Shown here piece after piece: positions 22,749 through 34,793 of a DNA stretch of 64,000 nt. The DNA comes from Nyssa sinensis (Eukaryota; Streptophyta; Magnoliopsida; Cornales; Nyssaceae). Every line of letters begins with the position of its first letter. Position 1 is the stretch's first letter. The notes under the pieces are model-generated. The model worked only from the letters and a program-made list of their open reading frames with translations. It was not told the DNA's origin and searched no databases. The position numbers and the translations under genes are program-made. The stretch lies in NCBI GenBank assembly GCA_008638375.1, contig CM018035.1, forward strand, positions 3,523,501 to 3,587,500. The letters run 5' to 3'.

Positions 22749-25700
22749 TAATGCCATTAGTACCTAAATTGTTGTGTTGAATTCTATTAGCCCTCCAAAT
22801 CTAAGTGCTTCACTGCTTGCATCACTCAAATTTTATAAGTACCCTGGGGTCACCATTTAGCACTTAACATTAATTTGTTATTTTCACTCTTTGTCAATGT
22901 GTAAATATATCGATGCTATATTAGTTTTGTGAGTTATAGTGCACTTAATGCCAACTTCGCCGCCAGTCATAGCAAGATATATTGTGATGAAAATAAATCC
23001 TCGTGTTGGAGCAATTAATGCTCAAGCAGAGCTGAAAAGAACAACTCATGAAGCAAAAACTAACGAGTTAAGCAAAGGATTAGAATAAAATCGGCATCTA
23101 AGTATTGAATAATTTGTTCCATGGAAAATTTGTTTTGGTTTCTACTTTTTCCATAAGCTTAATTATTTCTTGGAATTTTTGATTTCATAGTTTTAAAAAG
23201 AAAAAGGAATTGGATTCATTTACTTGGAACATGGAATGATATTGTATAGTGGGACGGGAATGCAGTACGCTATATACTCTAATCGTGGAACCCTAAGGAG
23301 TAGGAAAATGTAGATGAAATAGTTAGAATACAATGGGATGAATCTAATTGTAAGAGTGTTTCTTCTTTTCACTCAAAGACGAGTGAAAAGAATACCTAAG
23401 AGCTTCTCCAATGTAGCTCTCAAAAGAGCTGTTATACTCAAAAAAATAGCCAGATGTCCAAAATTGTATGCTCCAATTGCATGCATGCTAAAACATGTCC
23501 CAAATTTTGATTTTGTCAAATCTCCTCTCAAATCTAGCCAGAAGAAGAGCAGTTGTTATTCACATCAGTGGTTGGGATTCTTCAAGTTTTGGTAGTTGGA
23601 AAGAAGAATAATTGTTTTGCTACAAAATAGCATTTCAGCATTGGAATAGAATTGTCAAAATATGGCATTTTAGAACTGTAGTAATGCTAAAATTTAACTT
23701 TAGCATGACTCAAATGACTTTTAGCATTGAAGATGATCTAAGCATACGGTTTTTTGTTGATATCTCGACTTGCATAGACATTTTACTATTATTTGTCTCT
23801 TAAAAGAAAAATTAAGAAGAATTTATTTGCATTGCTAAATTTAGTATTTTAGAATGTAAGTGTTTCCTATATTAGAATGCTTATATCAAAATTGAGATCG
23901 TTAATTGGGGTACTATGATCTAGTTCTTCTTTGTAAGGAAAAAGTAAATGGGTTGATTGATTGAAGAGTACATTAACCACAGAATAAAAGTTGGGTTGAA
24001 TAAAGGTGAGATCAATGGATGTCAATCAAAATTTGATGAGTCTAATGAACCCTAAACCTGACCCTCCCCCCAAATATGCCATCCCGGTACTATAACCATT
24101 ATCTTATATAACTTTGGCAATGGATGTGCATATGTTTCAAACTTGATATAAATCCAATCATGCATCATTGTATAGCAAAAAGGGGAGCGGGTGGGGAATT
24201 AACTTTTGCATATAAAGGGAAGTGTAGCTGATAGAAAAGATGGACGGGTGACAAACAAGACAAAAATTTAGAAAATTACAAATGAATGATAGCTAGTTAT
24301 GCTTTGTGGGGGTTAGGAGGAGATTCTTCAAATGCACAAAAGGGTATTCAGGGAGATGCAGTTTAGAGCTGATTATCCGCCAACACATTTTGTGCTTTTT
24401 GGAAAATAAAATTAACACAAAAGCAGTTTTAAAAGTTTGGTCAAACAACCAAACATGTTTTCCAAAATATCTTTTACGAACACAAAACACAAAAGGGGGG
24501 CGCGAAAGCTCCCTCAAATGGACCTTTTATGTTACAAATTTCTGGGCACCCAAGAATTAACATGTCCTCAATAAGTGTGGCTTGGATTGGATGTTGATAT
24601 AATGATTGACAAGATATGTAGTCATTTATAGAGTTGGATATGCATGCAATTGTGTGAATTTGAAAAAGGACCCAATGGGGACAAGATGAGAAAATGCTGG
24701 CTGAAAAACGACCTTGTTCAACTAAGGCTAACATTTTTTGAGTGATTTGATTCAAGTTGAAGGCCAAATATGTTTTGTTTGGATTCATTGGGAACAGACA
24801 TAATTGTCTTTGACTTAACATGATTTGCCTCTAGTCAGCGTAGAAAAGAGAAAGATAAGCGTAATTTCTCTTTTTTATTGGATGTCCCCAACATGTCAGA
24901 TAGATACATGTAGTTAATCACAACTGATTAGTACTAGTCTCTGATTGATGAGTTTAGTTGTTCGGTAGAAACATAAGTTTAAGGTCCATAGAAAAGTAAA
25001 ACAAGGATATGATAATGAAAAAAGAGAAAAACAGTGCATGAATTTAAGATTAGGAAGACAATTTGAGAGGCTGGACTATGAAGATTAGGAAGGAACTGAG
25101 AACCAATTAAGGATTCTGGTTGATGGAGGAAATGTCATCTTGGCTTGCCAAAATCTTTCTTAACCTTTTTTTTCTTTGATCAGTAAAATCTTTCATAACC
25201 TGGATTAAAATTTTCCTATGTTTGGCTAATTCTTCTTCTTCTTGTTTGCCAAATTGATGAAATCGGGAACTTGAGCTAGAATTTTTTCAAATAAATTTAT
25301 TAGCACCTTCTACATTTAATATTTTTGTTATGTCAAAATTTCATTCAGTCATTTTGGGCAGATCCCAACCTTCACATGGGCTGAAATTGATTTATTATGT
25401 TGAGTGAATTATGAGTTAAGACAGCCTGCAATGAAGTCTCTGTACCTGAAACGAATTCGGGACTGATTAGGGCACTGGATGAAATCAATTTTAGTTAATT
25501 TTTTTGGGATTTTGGTTGGTGGCTATAATATTTCTGTATATTCTTGAATTTTTAACTTTCCAGCAATGAGATGCTTTCTTGAATGTCAGGTAAATCTGTA
25601 AAAGATAATTTATTTTTCCTTATACGTGTATTTGCAATTGCAGAGCAAGTTCTTTGAGACATTTGCAGCTCCTTTCACCAAGAGAGGATTATTGCTCAAA

Positions 25701-25823
25701 TTCTTGATATTGGGAGGTGGTTCAACCCTGGCTTATCTCAGCTCCACAGCCTCAGATGACATTCTACCAATCAAGAAGGGGCCACAACTTCCACCTAAGC
25801 TTGGTCCACGTGGCAAAATCTGA
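22284..25823 (+). CDS. psaH: Photosystem I reaction centre subunit VI precursor (PsaH)
   Basis: Three exons, 22284-22411, 22535-22661 and 25644-25823, encode 144 residues. Residues 1 to about 48 form a chloroplast transit peptide ([12 protein letters not shown]..., rich in Ala/Ser/Arg). The mature part is highly conserved: '[19 protein letters not shown]', '[18 protein letters not shown]', one hydrophobic segment ('[17 protein letters not shown]') and the '[10 protein letters not shown]' end. Known role: nuclear-encoded PSI subunit that helps dock light-harvesting complex II during state transitions. Intron 1 is only 123 bp and ends in (TA)n. Intron 2 is about 3 kb and carries a MITE. Confidence 0.97.
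22498..22534. repeat. (TA)n microsatellite abutting the PsaH intron 1 acceptor
   Basis: About 17 TA units run straight into the AG acceptor at 22533-22534, replacing the usual polypyrimidine tract. A second CT/AT/AC compound microsatellite lies just downstream at about 22700-22749 in intron 2. Confidence 0.9.
23400..23738. mobile_element. PIF/Harbinger-like MITE in PsaH intron 2
   Basis: The element begins 'gagcttctccaatg' and ends with the inverted 'cattgaagatgatc' (11 of 14 matched). TAA flanks it on both sides (23397-23399 and 23739-23741). Three-base TAA/TTA target duplications and 'gagcNtctccaatg' ends are typical of Tourist/PIF-Harbinger MITEs. Length is 339 bp, with no transposase. 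Confidence 0.7.
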
Positions 25824-26514
25824 ATTTCTTGAAACCCTTGTGCTACAACCTTTTTTTTATTGTGTTAAATGTACCTTGCTACAACTTGTAAGTATGTCTG
25901 AATTCTACTATGCTAATTAATCCAAAAAAAGTATTTGTTTTGATTGAGATTTGGGGCATTGCCTTAATGAATTTCTGCTTAGTTATGATACTTTCTTTGT
26001 CTCGAATACAATGACATTTTAAGAGGGAACGTTCAAATTCCCACGGGAGCTTACATCCTAGGGATCGCCACTCTTCCTGCAGGTACAAGCGCAAACTTGT
26101 GCAAAATGGCTGCGGTAGAGAACTGATAAGTTCAAGACACAAACCACCCATGGGATTTCTAATCATTACCCAAAAAAATTGACTTTTTTGAGTTCTTGGA
26201 ACATGTAATTAACTTCTACAGAACCATTCCCTGTAAACCTCTCTTGAAGAACAAATGGTCCATTCTTGCTTTTTGGTACTCATTTCTGCAGTAATCTTCT
26301 GGCCAAAGACCTGGGATTTCATAGGAGATTCCCATTCTGCTTGGACAATATGGATAATAACATGTTGAGTAGATAAGAAGTTCATGGACAAGGTAATTAG
26401 AATTTCCTTCTGAGTAAATTTTGGGTGGGTGCTCCGACAGTGAGTTTAATAGTCACACGTACAGAGTTGCCCAGTTTATTTTTCATACACGTGGAGATTG
26501 ATCTTACATTTGGG
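25824..26514. other. 3' flank of PsaH; unassigned sequence
   Basis: PsaH 3' UTR, then sequence with two minus-strand open frames (about 25879-26166 and 26209-26391) that I do not recognise. Their less AT-rich composition suggests old mobile-element remains. Confidence 0.35.
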
Positions 26515-26880
26515 AGCACTGGTTGAGTATTATTTGTTGGGTTGTTATAAATTTACTTAAATTCTTGATGACTCCTTACAATCCGAAAATGGGCGTGAGG
26601 GAAATTTTTTTGACATGTTTCGTTTCTTTATGTTAAATTTGCATATTAAAGGTTGTTGCTTTTAGGATTTTGACTTCTGAAAAAATAGCCGATTTTGATT
26701 GAGTCATCATTGGTTGTAAAGTAAATTTTTAATTTTGTGAGTATTTTGTTTTTATAATTTCTTTGATACATAATAAATTAATCATCATAGTTTATAAACA
26801 TATTATTGAATCATGTATTTTTTTTATATTTTTTGTTTATTTTTATTTGAAATCGATTTATTGAAGAGATCTCTTTAATT
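26515..26880 (+). repeat. LTR-like fragment, copy 2
   Basis: Diverged copy of 60-440. Shared features run in order: 'ttgttgggttgtt', 'attcttgatg', 'ttttaggat', 'ttgtgagtattttgttttta', 'cataataaattaatcatca' and the T-rich 'tttgtttatttttatttgaaat'. No internal domain is attached. Confidence 0.45.
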
Positions 26881-28915
26881 TTTTCTCTTTTGCATAACAC
26901 TACCCAATAAGTTTTTCTAGATCTCGAGCATTTATGGCCATGGCTGATTTGAGTACTTGGTTCACGGATTCCTTCTGAAACTGTAGCCATTTCTTGGTAA
27001 CATCTCATAAATCATGAAATAAAATCATGATTTGCCCAAAATAAAGGTAAGTTACAATTGTCTCTTTTAAAATTTTTAACAATTATACTAATTTTTATTG
27101 AGAATTTTGAAATTACATTAATTTTTTTAATTTTTCCGACAAACTAGAATTACCACTTCTAATTAAATTTGTTTTTCTTCAAAATGACGAAACTATCTTT
27201 TCATTTTCTTATTTTGATATTTTGACTAATTTTTTTTAACTTTTTTTAAAGTTTTTTTTTTAATTTTATATAAAATTAAATTTACGGTAAATAAATTATT
27301 TTTATTTTATATAAAAATAAATTTAAAGTTTTAATCAATATTTATTTGAAAAAAAATTCAAAATTCAAAATTCAAAATTGAAAAAATAAAAAATATATAT
27401 ATAGAAGGATAATTTTGTTATTTTGAAAAAAAAGTTTGACCAAGGAAAAGTAATTATAATTTGTTAAAAAAAGCAGGTTAACATGTTATAAATGATAGCT
27501 CTTTAGATCTGTGTTCTCCTGGCTCCCGTGGTGTTAGAATTCAGACTTATATAAATACGTGACAGTGTACAAATCAGTGTTTAATATAATATATCAAGTA
27601 TATTTGGATTAATTTTTCACAACACATTTGATGCATGCAGGTGAGATGCTAAAAGAATTCTCTTTTTATTTTATTCTTGAAATATATTATATACTGCCGG
27701 GACAGATTCATTTTGCTCTTATTGGACACCTTGATATTCGAATAAAGACACTTACATTTCATTTCAGTGGACAGTGCTAAAATGAATAATTAAAAAAAAA
27801 AAAAAAACAAAACATACAGAACAATTTGTGGTGAAAATATGATTCTTATTCTTTTAATAATTACAATGAGAATAACTACCTTTTTTTAATAATGAAATGG
27901 AGGCCAAATAAAATTTCAAGGAAGAGATTCAATTTGGTAGGGGTCTTAATTGGTGTCAACATAAAATGGTTATTTCTCTTTAGTAATTATCATTAAATTT
28001 TTTTGATAATTAATATAAGAAAAATAGTAGAGATGGACCCACCTATCTCATATAGAATTTTAAATGAGTCAAGTCGAATAATGAATCGTTTAAATTTAAC
28101 TTGATAAAATAAATGAGTTTTTAAATTGTATGAATTATTCAAGTTAAATAATGAATTATTCAAGTCGAATATGTATTATTTCAAGTAGGACAATAAATGA
28201 ATCGTTCCGAATTAAATCGAGTCGAGTAGTAAATTGTTCAAGTTTGATTCGATAAAATAAACGAGTTTCAAATTGTATTCAAATTCGACTCGTTAATTTC
28301 TTGAAATAATTTCGAACGAGTCTCAAACTCAAGTAATTTGATTTTTTATATAGTATTAGACTACTTATTAATTTATCGAGTCAAATTCAGTCAATTAAAA
28401 AGTTTTAAAATATGTTCTTAGGCCATTTAGATAGATAAAACATATTAAATTTTTTTCAAATTAAAGAACTTATTTTATCAACTATTCATTAATTTTTAAA
28501 ATATATTTTTAAAATTATTTTAATCTAATTAGTAATATTAAAAATTTATAATTAGATTTTTTTATAATAAAAAGTTTAATCTTTAAATTTTTTAGATATC
28601 ATAATTTTTTAAATTAAAACTTTTATTTTAAAAAATTTTTAATATATTTTTATTTTTAATAATTTATTTAAATATTTAACAAGTTAACTCAAATAAAGCA
28701 GGAAAAAATGTCCAAAATCTAACGTGCACGACACATATGCCTGACACTATAACGACCGTACACCTTGGCAATATCACTTCTTTGGCTGCATTGCGAACAC
28801 ATACCACCTCCGACGAATCTTAAACACTGACCACCAAACCAACAAGCGGAATCTCCCAAACGCATTGGGACAGAATCCACAACCATCTCTCCCACAGTCA
28901 ACGATTAATTGCTAT
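26881..28915. other. AT-rich intergenic before HPPR
   Basis: No gene. Long A/T runs fill 27060-27480. A degenerate 'gagtcgaataatgaat' type repeat fills about 28050-28340. The last 200 bp become GC-richer as the HPPR promoter and leader begin. Confidence 0.45.
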
Positions 28916-28933
28916 TTAACCCTAACCCTAACC
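28916..28933 (+). promoter_or_regulatory. Telo-box in the HPPR leader
   Basis: 'ttaaccctaaccctaacc' lies about 35 bp before the ATG. Short telomere-like telo-boxes near transcription starts are known plant promoter elements in growth-related genes. At 2.5 units it is not an interstitial telomere. Confidence 0.5.
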
Positions 28934-28965
28934 TCTCCTATTTCTCCTACCACTTTCCTGAAAAA

Positions 28966-31900
28966 ATGGAAGCTATCGGAGTACTGATTGTGTGTCCAAT
29001 GTCAGCCTACCTCGAACAGGAACTCGACAAGCGATTCAACCTCTTCCGATTCTGGAACTTCCCTCAGAAGAAGGAGTTCTTGAAAGAGAACTCAAATTCG
29101 ATTCGAGCGATCGTCGGCAACGCCACTGCCGGCGCCGATGCCGAGTTGATCGACCAGCTGCCGAGTTTGGAGATCGTGGCAAGTTACAGTGTGGGTCTGG
29201 ATAAGATCGACTTGGTGAAGTGTAAAGAGAAGGGAATTAGGGTTAGCAACACGCCCGACGTTTTGACCGAGGACGTCGCTGACTTGGCCATTGGATTGAT
29301 ATTGGCAACGTTAAGGCGGATTTGTGAGTCTGATCGGTATGTGAGGAGTGGGTTGTGGAAGAAGGGGGACTTCAGGTTGACCACAAAGGTTCGGTTTTTG
29401 TTTTGATTTTGTTAATTATGCTCGTTTGATCCCGAGAAAGTGAATTTGAGTCTCTTGGTTTTGATGAAGTAAAACCCACTACCCAACGGACAAATATTTT
29501 GATTAGTTGAGTTCAATATCCGGTTTTTTGTTGGAAATTTGAGTATGAGTGATAAAAGTGGCGAGAATCCTCAAAAACTACATTTTCCTTTTCATTTCCT
29601 CTGAATTCAACAACCAAACGAAAGCTAATGATGTCATTTTTGGATTACATAGGATTGACTGAGGTTAGTTTCAATGATTTTATGGTAGAGCACTATAATT
29701 TAAGTGATGCTATCATTTGGTGGTACTTAGATTTCTGTAATTCGTATTGGGGCTCTGCTAATTTTATCGATCGAATTTCTTAAACTGTGAACTACCGTCT
29801 ATAATGGGTTTAAAAAATTGTTCGGGAGAAGAAATTGCCCTTTTTATTTTCTTTTATGCGTGCGTTTGTATTCAGTTCTGGGAAGTTGTGCTTTAGATAT
29901 GTTGGGGTCCTTTGTATTTTGTCTGTCTGTCTGACATCATTATGGCCCGGCTTGCAGTCATTTTTTTCACATCCTTTTTTAACTTTTGGGATCATTTTAC
30001 TCTGTTTCATTTTGTTTGTCAAAAAACAATTGGCGATTCCAGTGCATTCCTGGGTTGCCTCTCTGTAACTATCTGATCTGTGACTATATTATTACCGAAC
30101 TTATGATATTTAGCCCTTTCCTGTTTGAACTATGTAGTAATTATTACAAAAATAGATTTCCATGGGCTTTGTTGCTTTTGAGTTAGGAACCATATTTATT
30201 AAGATTTCCATGGGCGTTGTTGCTTTCGTGTTAGGAACTATATTTATTAGCTTAAGCCAAGAAAGAATAAGACAATTGGTTTCCAGAGTACCATGGCAAA
30301 ATGGTCAAATGCCTTGCTGATTAGTGTCTAATTTTCTATTGCAAATTGAAAACCCCGCTTCTTCATAACCTTTGTAATAGGCTCGCGTAAACTTGATATC
30401 AATACTTTTGGATAGTTGTTTTTATTCCTTTTCTGTGTGTCTGGTTGATCATGTAACCTTGGAGCTGCTGGAAATTGATGAAGTTTATAGTTTGAGACTT
30501 ATTATGAACAAGTAAGCTTAGTGACTAACATAATTCATAAAACACGAGTTCCAAATGTAGTCTCACGATCATCCATCTGTTGATAATTTTATTTTGAGAA
30601 GTGCAACCCTAAGCATGGCATTCTTGCAACTATAGAACAGTTTAATGCTTGAGAGTTTGATATACATTATTGGTCCATTCTCTAACAACTTAAGCTTTTG
30701 GAACAATTGGTAATCTAACATAGTATCAAAGTCTTGATTGTGAGAGGTCTTGGGTTCAGTCTCTCTATTTGTATTTATTTTTCATTGCATTTGCACCCTC
30801 TTCTTCTTTGCATTGCCTGTAGTTTCTTTGTCTCTTCACGTGTGACTCCGGGGTCGTACCTGAGGGGAGTGTTGAGAGCTTGATATACATTGTTGGCCCA
30901 TTCTCTAACAGCTTAAGCTTTTGGAGTAATTGGTGCATTTCTTGTAATGCTTATCGGGGTTGTTGAAAATTTCTTTTCCCAATTGCCTTGCTCATGTGCT
31001 ACTGCTATAGAAATTATATGCTTCTTTGTCTCCAAGAAATTTATCTACACAAAATTTGCCGAACCCTTCTTCTTCTTATCCAGAAGAAGAAAATGGAAAG
31101 AAAGAAATTATGTACCCTCCTTTGATGTTTTAGCAATGCATAAAAACTTTTGATGGAAATTGGTCATGTTGCATTTTATATTCTAGAATGTGTGAAGTGA
31201 CTGAGAACAGTTTAGCTAGGACACTATTAATCTTATTCCATTTTTAAGGCTGTTAGGCCTTTGTTGAGCTGAAAGGAGTTCTAATTTATCTTAATGGGGG
31301 CTAAAACAACGAGTTGCACTTCTCCATAACAATTAATGGGTTTTGAATTGAGTTAGTGAATGGTAAAATATCCTTTAAGTGGCTACATCAAAGTATTTGA
31401 GGCTAAAACTTGATCGTTATAAGAAAGATGGGTAACTAATGCCCACTTTTAATGTACAGCAGTTGCCTACCTTCTTTAAATAGTGAATCATGATATTCTT
31501 GAAGGTATCAGCTAGCCTAGCCAGTACAACTTCTTGTTTGTCATGTGAAATACCTAAGATCGACATCTTCATATAATTTGGGCGGCTTATGGGTAAGGGG
31601 GGTGGCTATCCTTTGTGATATATACCAGCCATTGGACCAAAAGGGGAGAGATCATAACATTCTTACCCTTGTGAATTGTGGTCCTTGTGGATACATTTAT
31701 TTACAAGATATAAAGTCCACTGATATCTTGATTTATAAGGGATGAAGGTGGAGGTTGAGTCGTATCTTGTTTACCGCCAAGCCTTAGCTTAAGTGGCATC
31801 TCCCTCTTCTCCCAAAGTGGAGGTTGAGGGTTCGTCCGAATAGGGACAAAGCGGGTGTGTGTCTTAAGTATCAAGAAAAAAAAATTTGATGAAGGTGGAG

Positions 31901-32615
31901 ATCCATACAGATAATTGTGCATGACTGACTGTTCTATACTATTTGAAAGTTTCATGTGTATTTTGATGATGCCAGAAGCTATTTGTTACTGTAGTTGACC
32001 TTTTGATTGTTCTAGATCAAGATATAAGCTCATCTCTCTGATTTCGTATTTTCCCCATATTTCTCATCTTTTTCCCTGTTTATATCTTTCTTGCAGTTCA
32101 GCGGCAAATCAGTTGGCATTATTGGACTGGGCAGAATTGGCTCAGCAATTGCTAAGAGAGCCGAAGCGTTTAGTTGCCCAATCAGTTACTACTCCAGATC
32201 GGAGAAACAAGATTCAAAATACAAATACTATCCAAATGTCATTGACTTGGCTTCCAACTGTCATATCTTGATTGTTGCATGCCCTCTAACAGATGAAACT
32301 CGTCACATCATCAACCGGGAAGTCATTGATGCACTGGGTCCAAGGGGTGTCCTCATCAACATTGGGAGGGGCCCTCATGTTGATGAACCTGAGCTGGTAT
32401 CTGCCCTGGTTGAAGGCCGGTTGGGTGGAGCCGGTCTTGATGTGTTTGAACATGAGCCTGAAGTACCTGAGCAGCTCTTTGGGCTTGATAATGTAGTGCT
32501 CTTGCCTCACGTTGGAAGTGGTACGGTGGAAACTCGCAATGCCATGGCTGACCTTGTTATTGGAAATTTGGAGGCTCACTTTCTGAAGAAACCACTGTTA
32601 ACTCCTGTGGTTTAA
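28966..32615 (+). CDS. HPPR: Hydroxyphenylpyruvate / hydroxypyruvate reductase (HPR2/HPPR type)
   Basis: Two exons, 28966-29388 and 32097-32615, encode 313 residues of the D-isomer-specific 2-hydroxyacid dehydrogenase family. Seen: N-terminal catalytic segment '[12 protein letters not shown]', the NAD(P)-binding Rossmann motif GLGRIG (from about residue 151), catalytic Arg232 (in [10 protein letters not shown]), Glu261 (in FEHEP) and His279 (in LLPHVGSGT), and the 'PLLTPVV' end typical of plant cytosolic HPPR/HPR2. Length is exactly that expected. Known reactions: NAD(P)H-dependent reduction of 4-hydroxyphenylpyruvate (tyrosine-derived phenylpropanoids such as rosmarinic acid) and of hydroxypyruvate/glyoxylate (photorespiratory bypass). 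Which substrate dominates cannot be told by eye. The 2.7 kb intron holds two retroelements. Confidence 0.96.
30647..30944 (+). mobile_element. Miniature LTR retroelement (TRIM/SMART-like) in the HPPR intron
   Basis: Two direct repeats of about 65-75 bp (from about 30647 and from about 30869) share 'gagagNttgatatacattNttgg', 'cattctctaaca' and 'cttaagcttttgga'. The first is followed by 'tagtatcaaagtc' (about 30720), a degenerate primer-binding site like TGGTATCAGAGC of tRNA-Met. The second is preceded by a 'gagggga' polypurine tract (about 30862-30868). TAATGC flanks both sides (30643-30648 and 30945-30950) as a possible target duplication. About 300 bp, no coding capacity. Confidence 0.65.
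31754..31887 (+). mobile_element. tRNA-derived SINE with perfect 13-bp target duplication
   Basis: 'gatgaaggtggag' occurs at 31741-31753 and 31888-31900, bracketing 134 bp. Inside are 'cttagcttaagtggcat' (box A-like, about 31786) and 'gagggttcgtccga' (box B-like, about 31826). The 3' end has 'aagaaaaaaaaa'. It sits in the HPPR intron in sense orientation. Confidence 0.85.
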
Positions 32616-32681
32616 TTGTGTTATGAAGTACATGAATATATGATTGATTGGAGGCTTCATCTTGCTGTTGCCATCATATTG

Positions 32682-32939
32682 TCCTTCAGCGGGAGGTACT
32701 TATTTCCAGAACTATGGCAATATGTATTGATGAAAGGCAAACCTATTATTTTCATAAATAATTCATCTTTTTCTCATTTCTCAGCATCTTAAACCCAGTC
32801 TTGGTGCTAGTCTTTCAGCGAGAGGTACTTATTTCCACGAGTATGGCAATATGTATTGATGAAAGGCAAACCTTTATTTTCCCCAAGTAATTTGTCTTTT
32901 GCTCATTTCTCAGCATCTTAAATGCAGTCTTGGTGCTAG
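32682..32939 (+). repeat. 129-bp tandem duplication in the HPPR 3' region
   Basis: 32682-32810 and 32811-32939 are two head-to-tail copies, each starting 'tcNttcagcgNgaggtactt' and ending 'cttggtgctag'. They begin 66 bp after the stop codon, so the first copy is probably in the 3' UTR and may duplicate its 3' end signals. Confidence 0.9.
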
Positions 32940-33771
32940 ATGTAGCTACGAATAAGTCTCTGGTTAAATTGTTTTATCCATCCAATCATTCTTGTCGTCT
33001 TCTTTTTGAATATATAAAAAGAAGGGCATTAATAAAAAAAAAATTGGAGATGGATGTTTGTTGCTCAACTATTTCTGGAAAGCAATATTCTAGGATAACA
33101 GTGGTAACGACTGTTCTGTATTCACCACCAGGCTTCGTGATCATCCATTTCGTGATGTGATTAGGAGGCTCAATACAAGTTGAGGCGTAAGGGAGAAATT
33201 CTAAATGAGGCCTCTTTGATATTTAATAGAATAATATAAATTTATACAGGAAAATTTTTATTTTAAAGTTATTTTTCTTCCATTTTGAGATTCAAACCCA
33301 CTAATTAAATTTTTAGATTTAAGTTGTACTTGCATATACTTTCAATAGATAGTATAGTCGATCCATTTCATTTTTCCTGTGACATAATAGACCTTAGGTG
33401 GGAAAATCTGCACTCCCAGACAGAAAATTACCAGTGTACTCACACCTGAATCGGAGTCTGGTGCGGGTCAGTCCAGGTATAGCTAATTCTGGATTCTAGT
33501 ACTTATTCCACCTGCTCTTTAGGTAGAAGACAAAGATGCATATTGGAGAAAAAGAAATGTAGAAATGGAGTATTTAAAATTTACAAAGATGCCTAATGGG
33601 GCAAGCTACTAGTACTTAAGCTTTCCCCTTTAATATGAACCTAGCTAAAAATCAGTTTTCTATATAACAACATTAAGGACCTTTCGCTTGAATGTGAAGT
33701 TGATTTCATCTTCTCTGTTTCGCTTTCTTTCTTGTCTTTCGGCCATCTTTATTATTTGCTTTCTCTTTCAG

Positions 33772-33930
33772 TTCAGTGGTAAATCAGTTAGATTGTTACC
33801 TGTTGGATTGTGCAGGGTCGGTTCAGCACCGGAAGCATTTGGCTGCCCCTTTAGTTACTACACAAATATTACTAAAGCACAGTCCATTTGCCTGCTAACA
33901 GCCAAATCCTCTTTGTCACATGCGCACTGA
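33772..33930 (+). pseudogene. Remnant of a tandem HPPR exon 2
   Basis: After a CTTTCAG acceptor the text reads 'FSGKSVRLLPVGLCRVGSA', then 'EAFGCPFSYY' and 'LLTAKSSLSH'. These match HPPR '[17 protein letters not shown]', '[10 protein letters not shown]' and 'PLTDETRH' with internal deletions and loss of the NAD-binding glycines. The retained acceptor shows it arose by DNA duplication, not reverse transcription. Nothing after it matches the rest of exon 2. Confidence 0.85.
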
Positions 33931-34793
33931 AATGTTTATTATTGCATCTGCTGACAATGGTTTATAATTGTTATGAAACTTTAATGCTTAGTATCTAGAA
34001 TTAGCATGATTAGTGTGCTTCATGCATGTCTTATAATTTTTGGTGCACAACTGCATGCTCATAAACTCTGGTCTGTTGTTACAGTAGCTGGTTATTTTCT
34101 TGAGAAAATTGGGTACTTCCAGTTCCCGAAACTTGTGTTTTCATGGCAGATAGCAGATTTTCTTTTTTGAACTTGTGTTCTGCTTTTTTTTTGCTATGTT
34201 AAAAATAAAACAGAGCTTTTCATCATTGTCCTTTTTTTCCCCTTCTTCTTCTTGGGCGAAAATACTGATTCCACTCTCCATCTCCCAGATAATTTCAAGA
34301 ACTCAATTTAATAAAACCTTATCCTTATTTGAGATCTACTACTGGAATCGTGTCTCTTTCTAATTTATTTAAGACCATCATAGATATTTTCAAGAACTGA
34401 CTTGTCAAATTATCTTCTGATCCAAGAAATTCCATGCCAATTTTTTTCCATCCATTTTCTCGGCCACCAAACTGAGAATTGGAATTAGACTTTTAAGGAT
34501 GAGTAGTACGTTATACATGCACAAATGAAAAAAAATGAAAGGAAAAGTTCATGTACAACAGTAAAAGTGAGGTAATGAAATGCTCCTTTTTCCCAGGGGA
34601 TGATCCAAGGGACCTCGTGTGGGCACGTGGACGCATCTTGATATCTTCTTTTTCTTTGGCCTTTCCCTGCATTTCTCCAAACAGCACAGCCTTTGGAACT
34701 CCAAAAAAAAAGGAGGAAATGCAGCCTTTTCTTTTTCCTTTATGCATTCTTCTGTCCCTTTCTTCTCGAACTTTCTAAGCAACCAGCCGCGTA
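33931..34793. other. Intergenic between HPPR remnant and dynein light chain
   Basis: No gene recognised. The open frames overlapping 34511-34930 are other-frame readings over the dynein light chain exon and its 3' flank. Confidence 0.5.

Noticed and set aside
28916..28933. Interstitial telomere repeat
   Set aside because: Only about 2.5 CCCTAA units in a gene leader; better explained as a telo-box.
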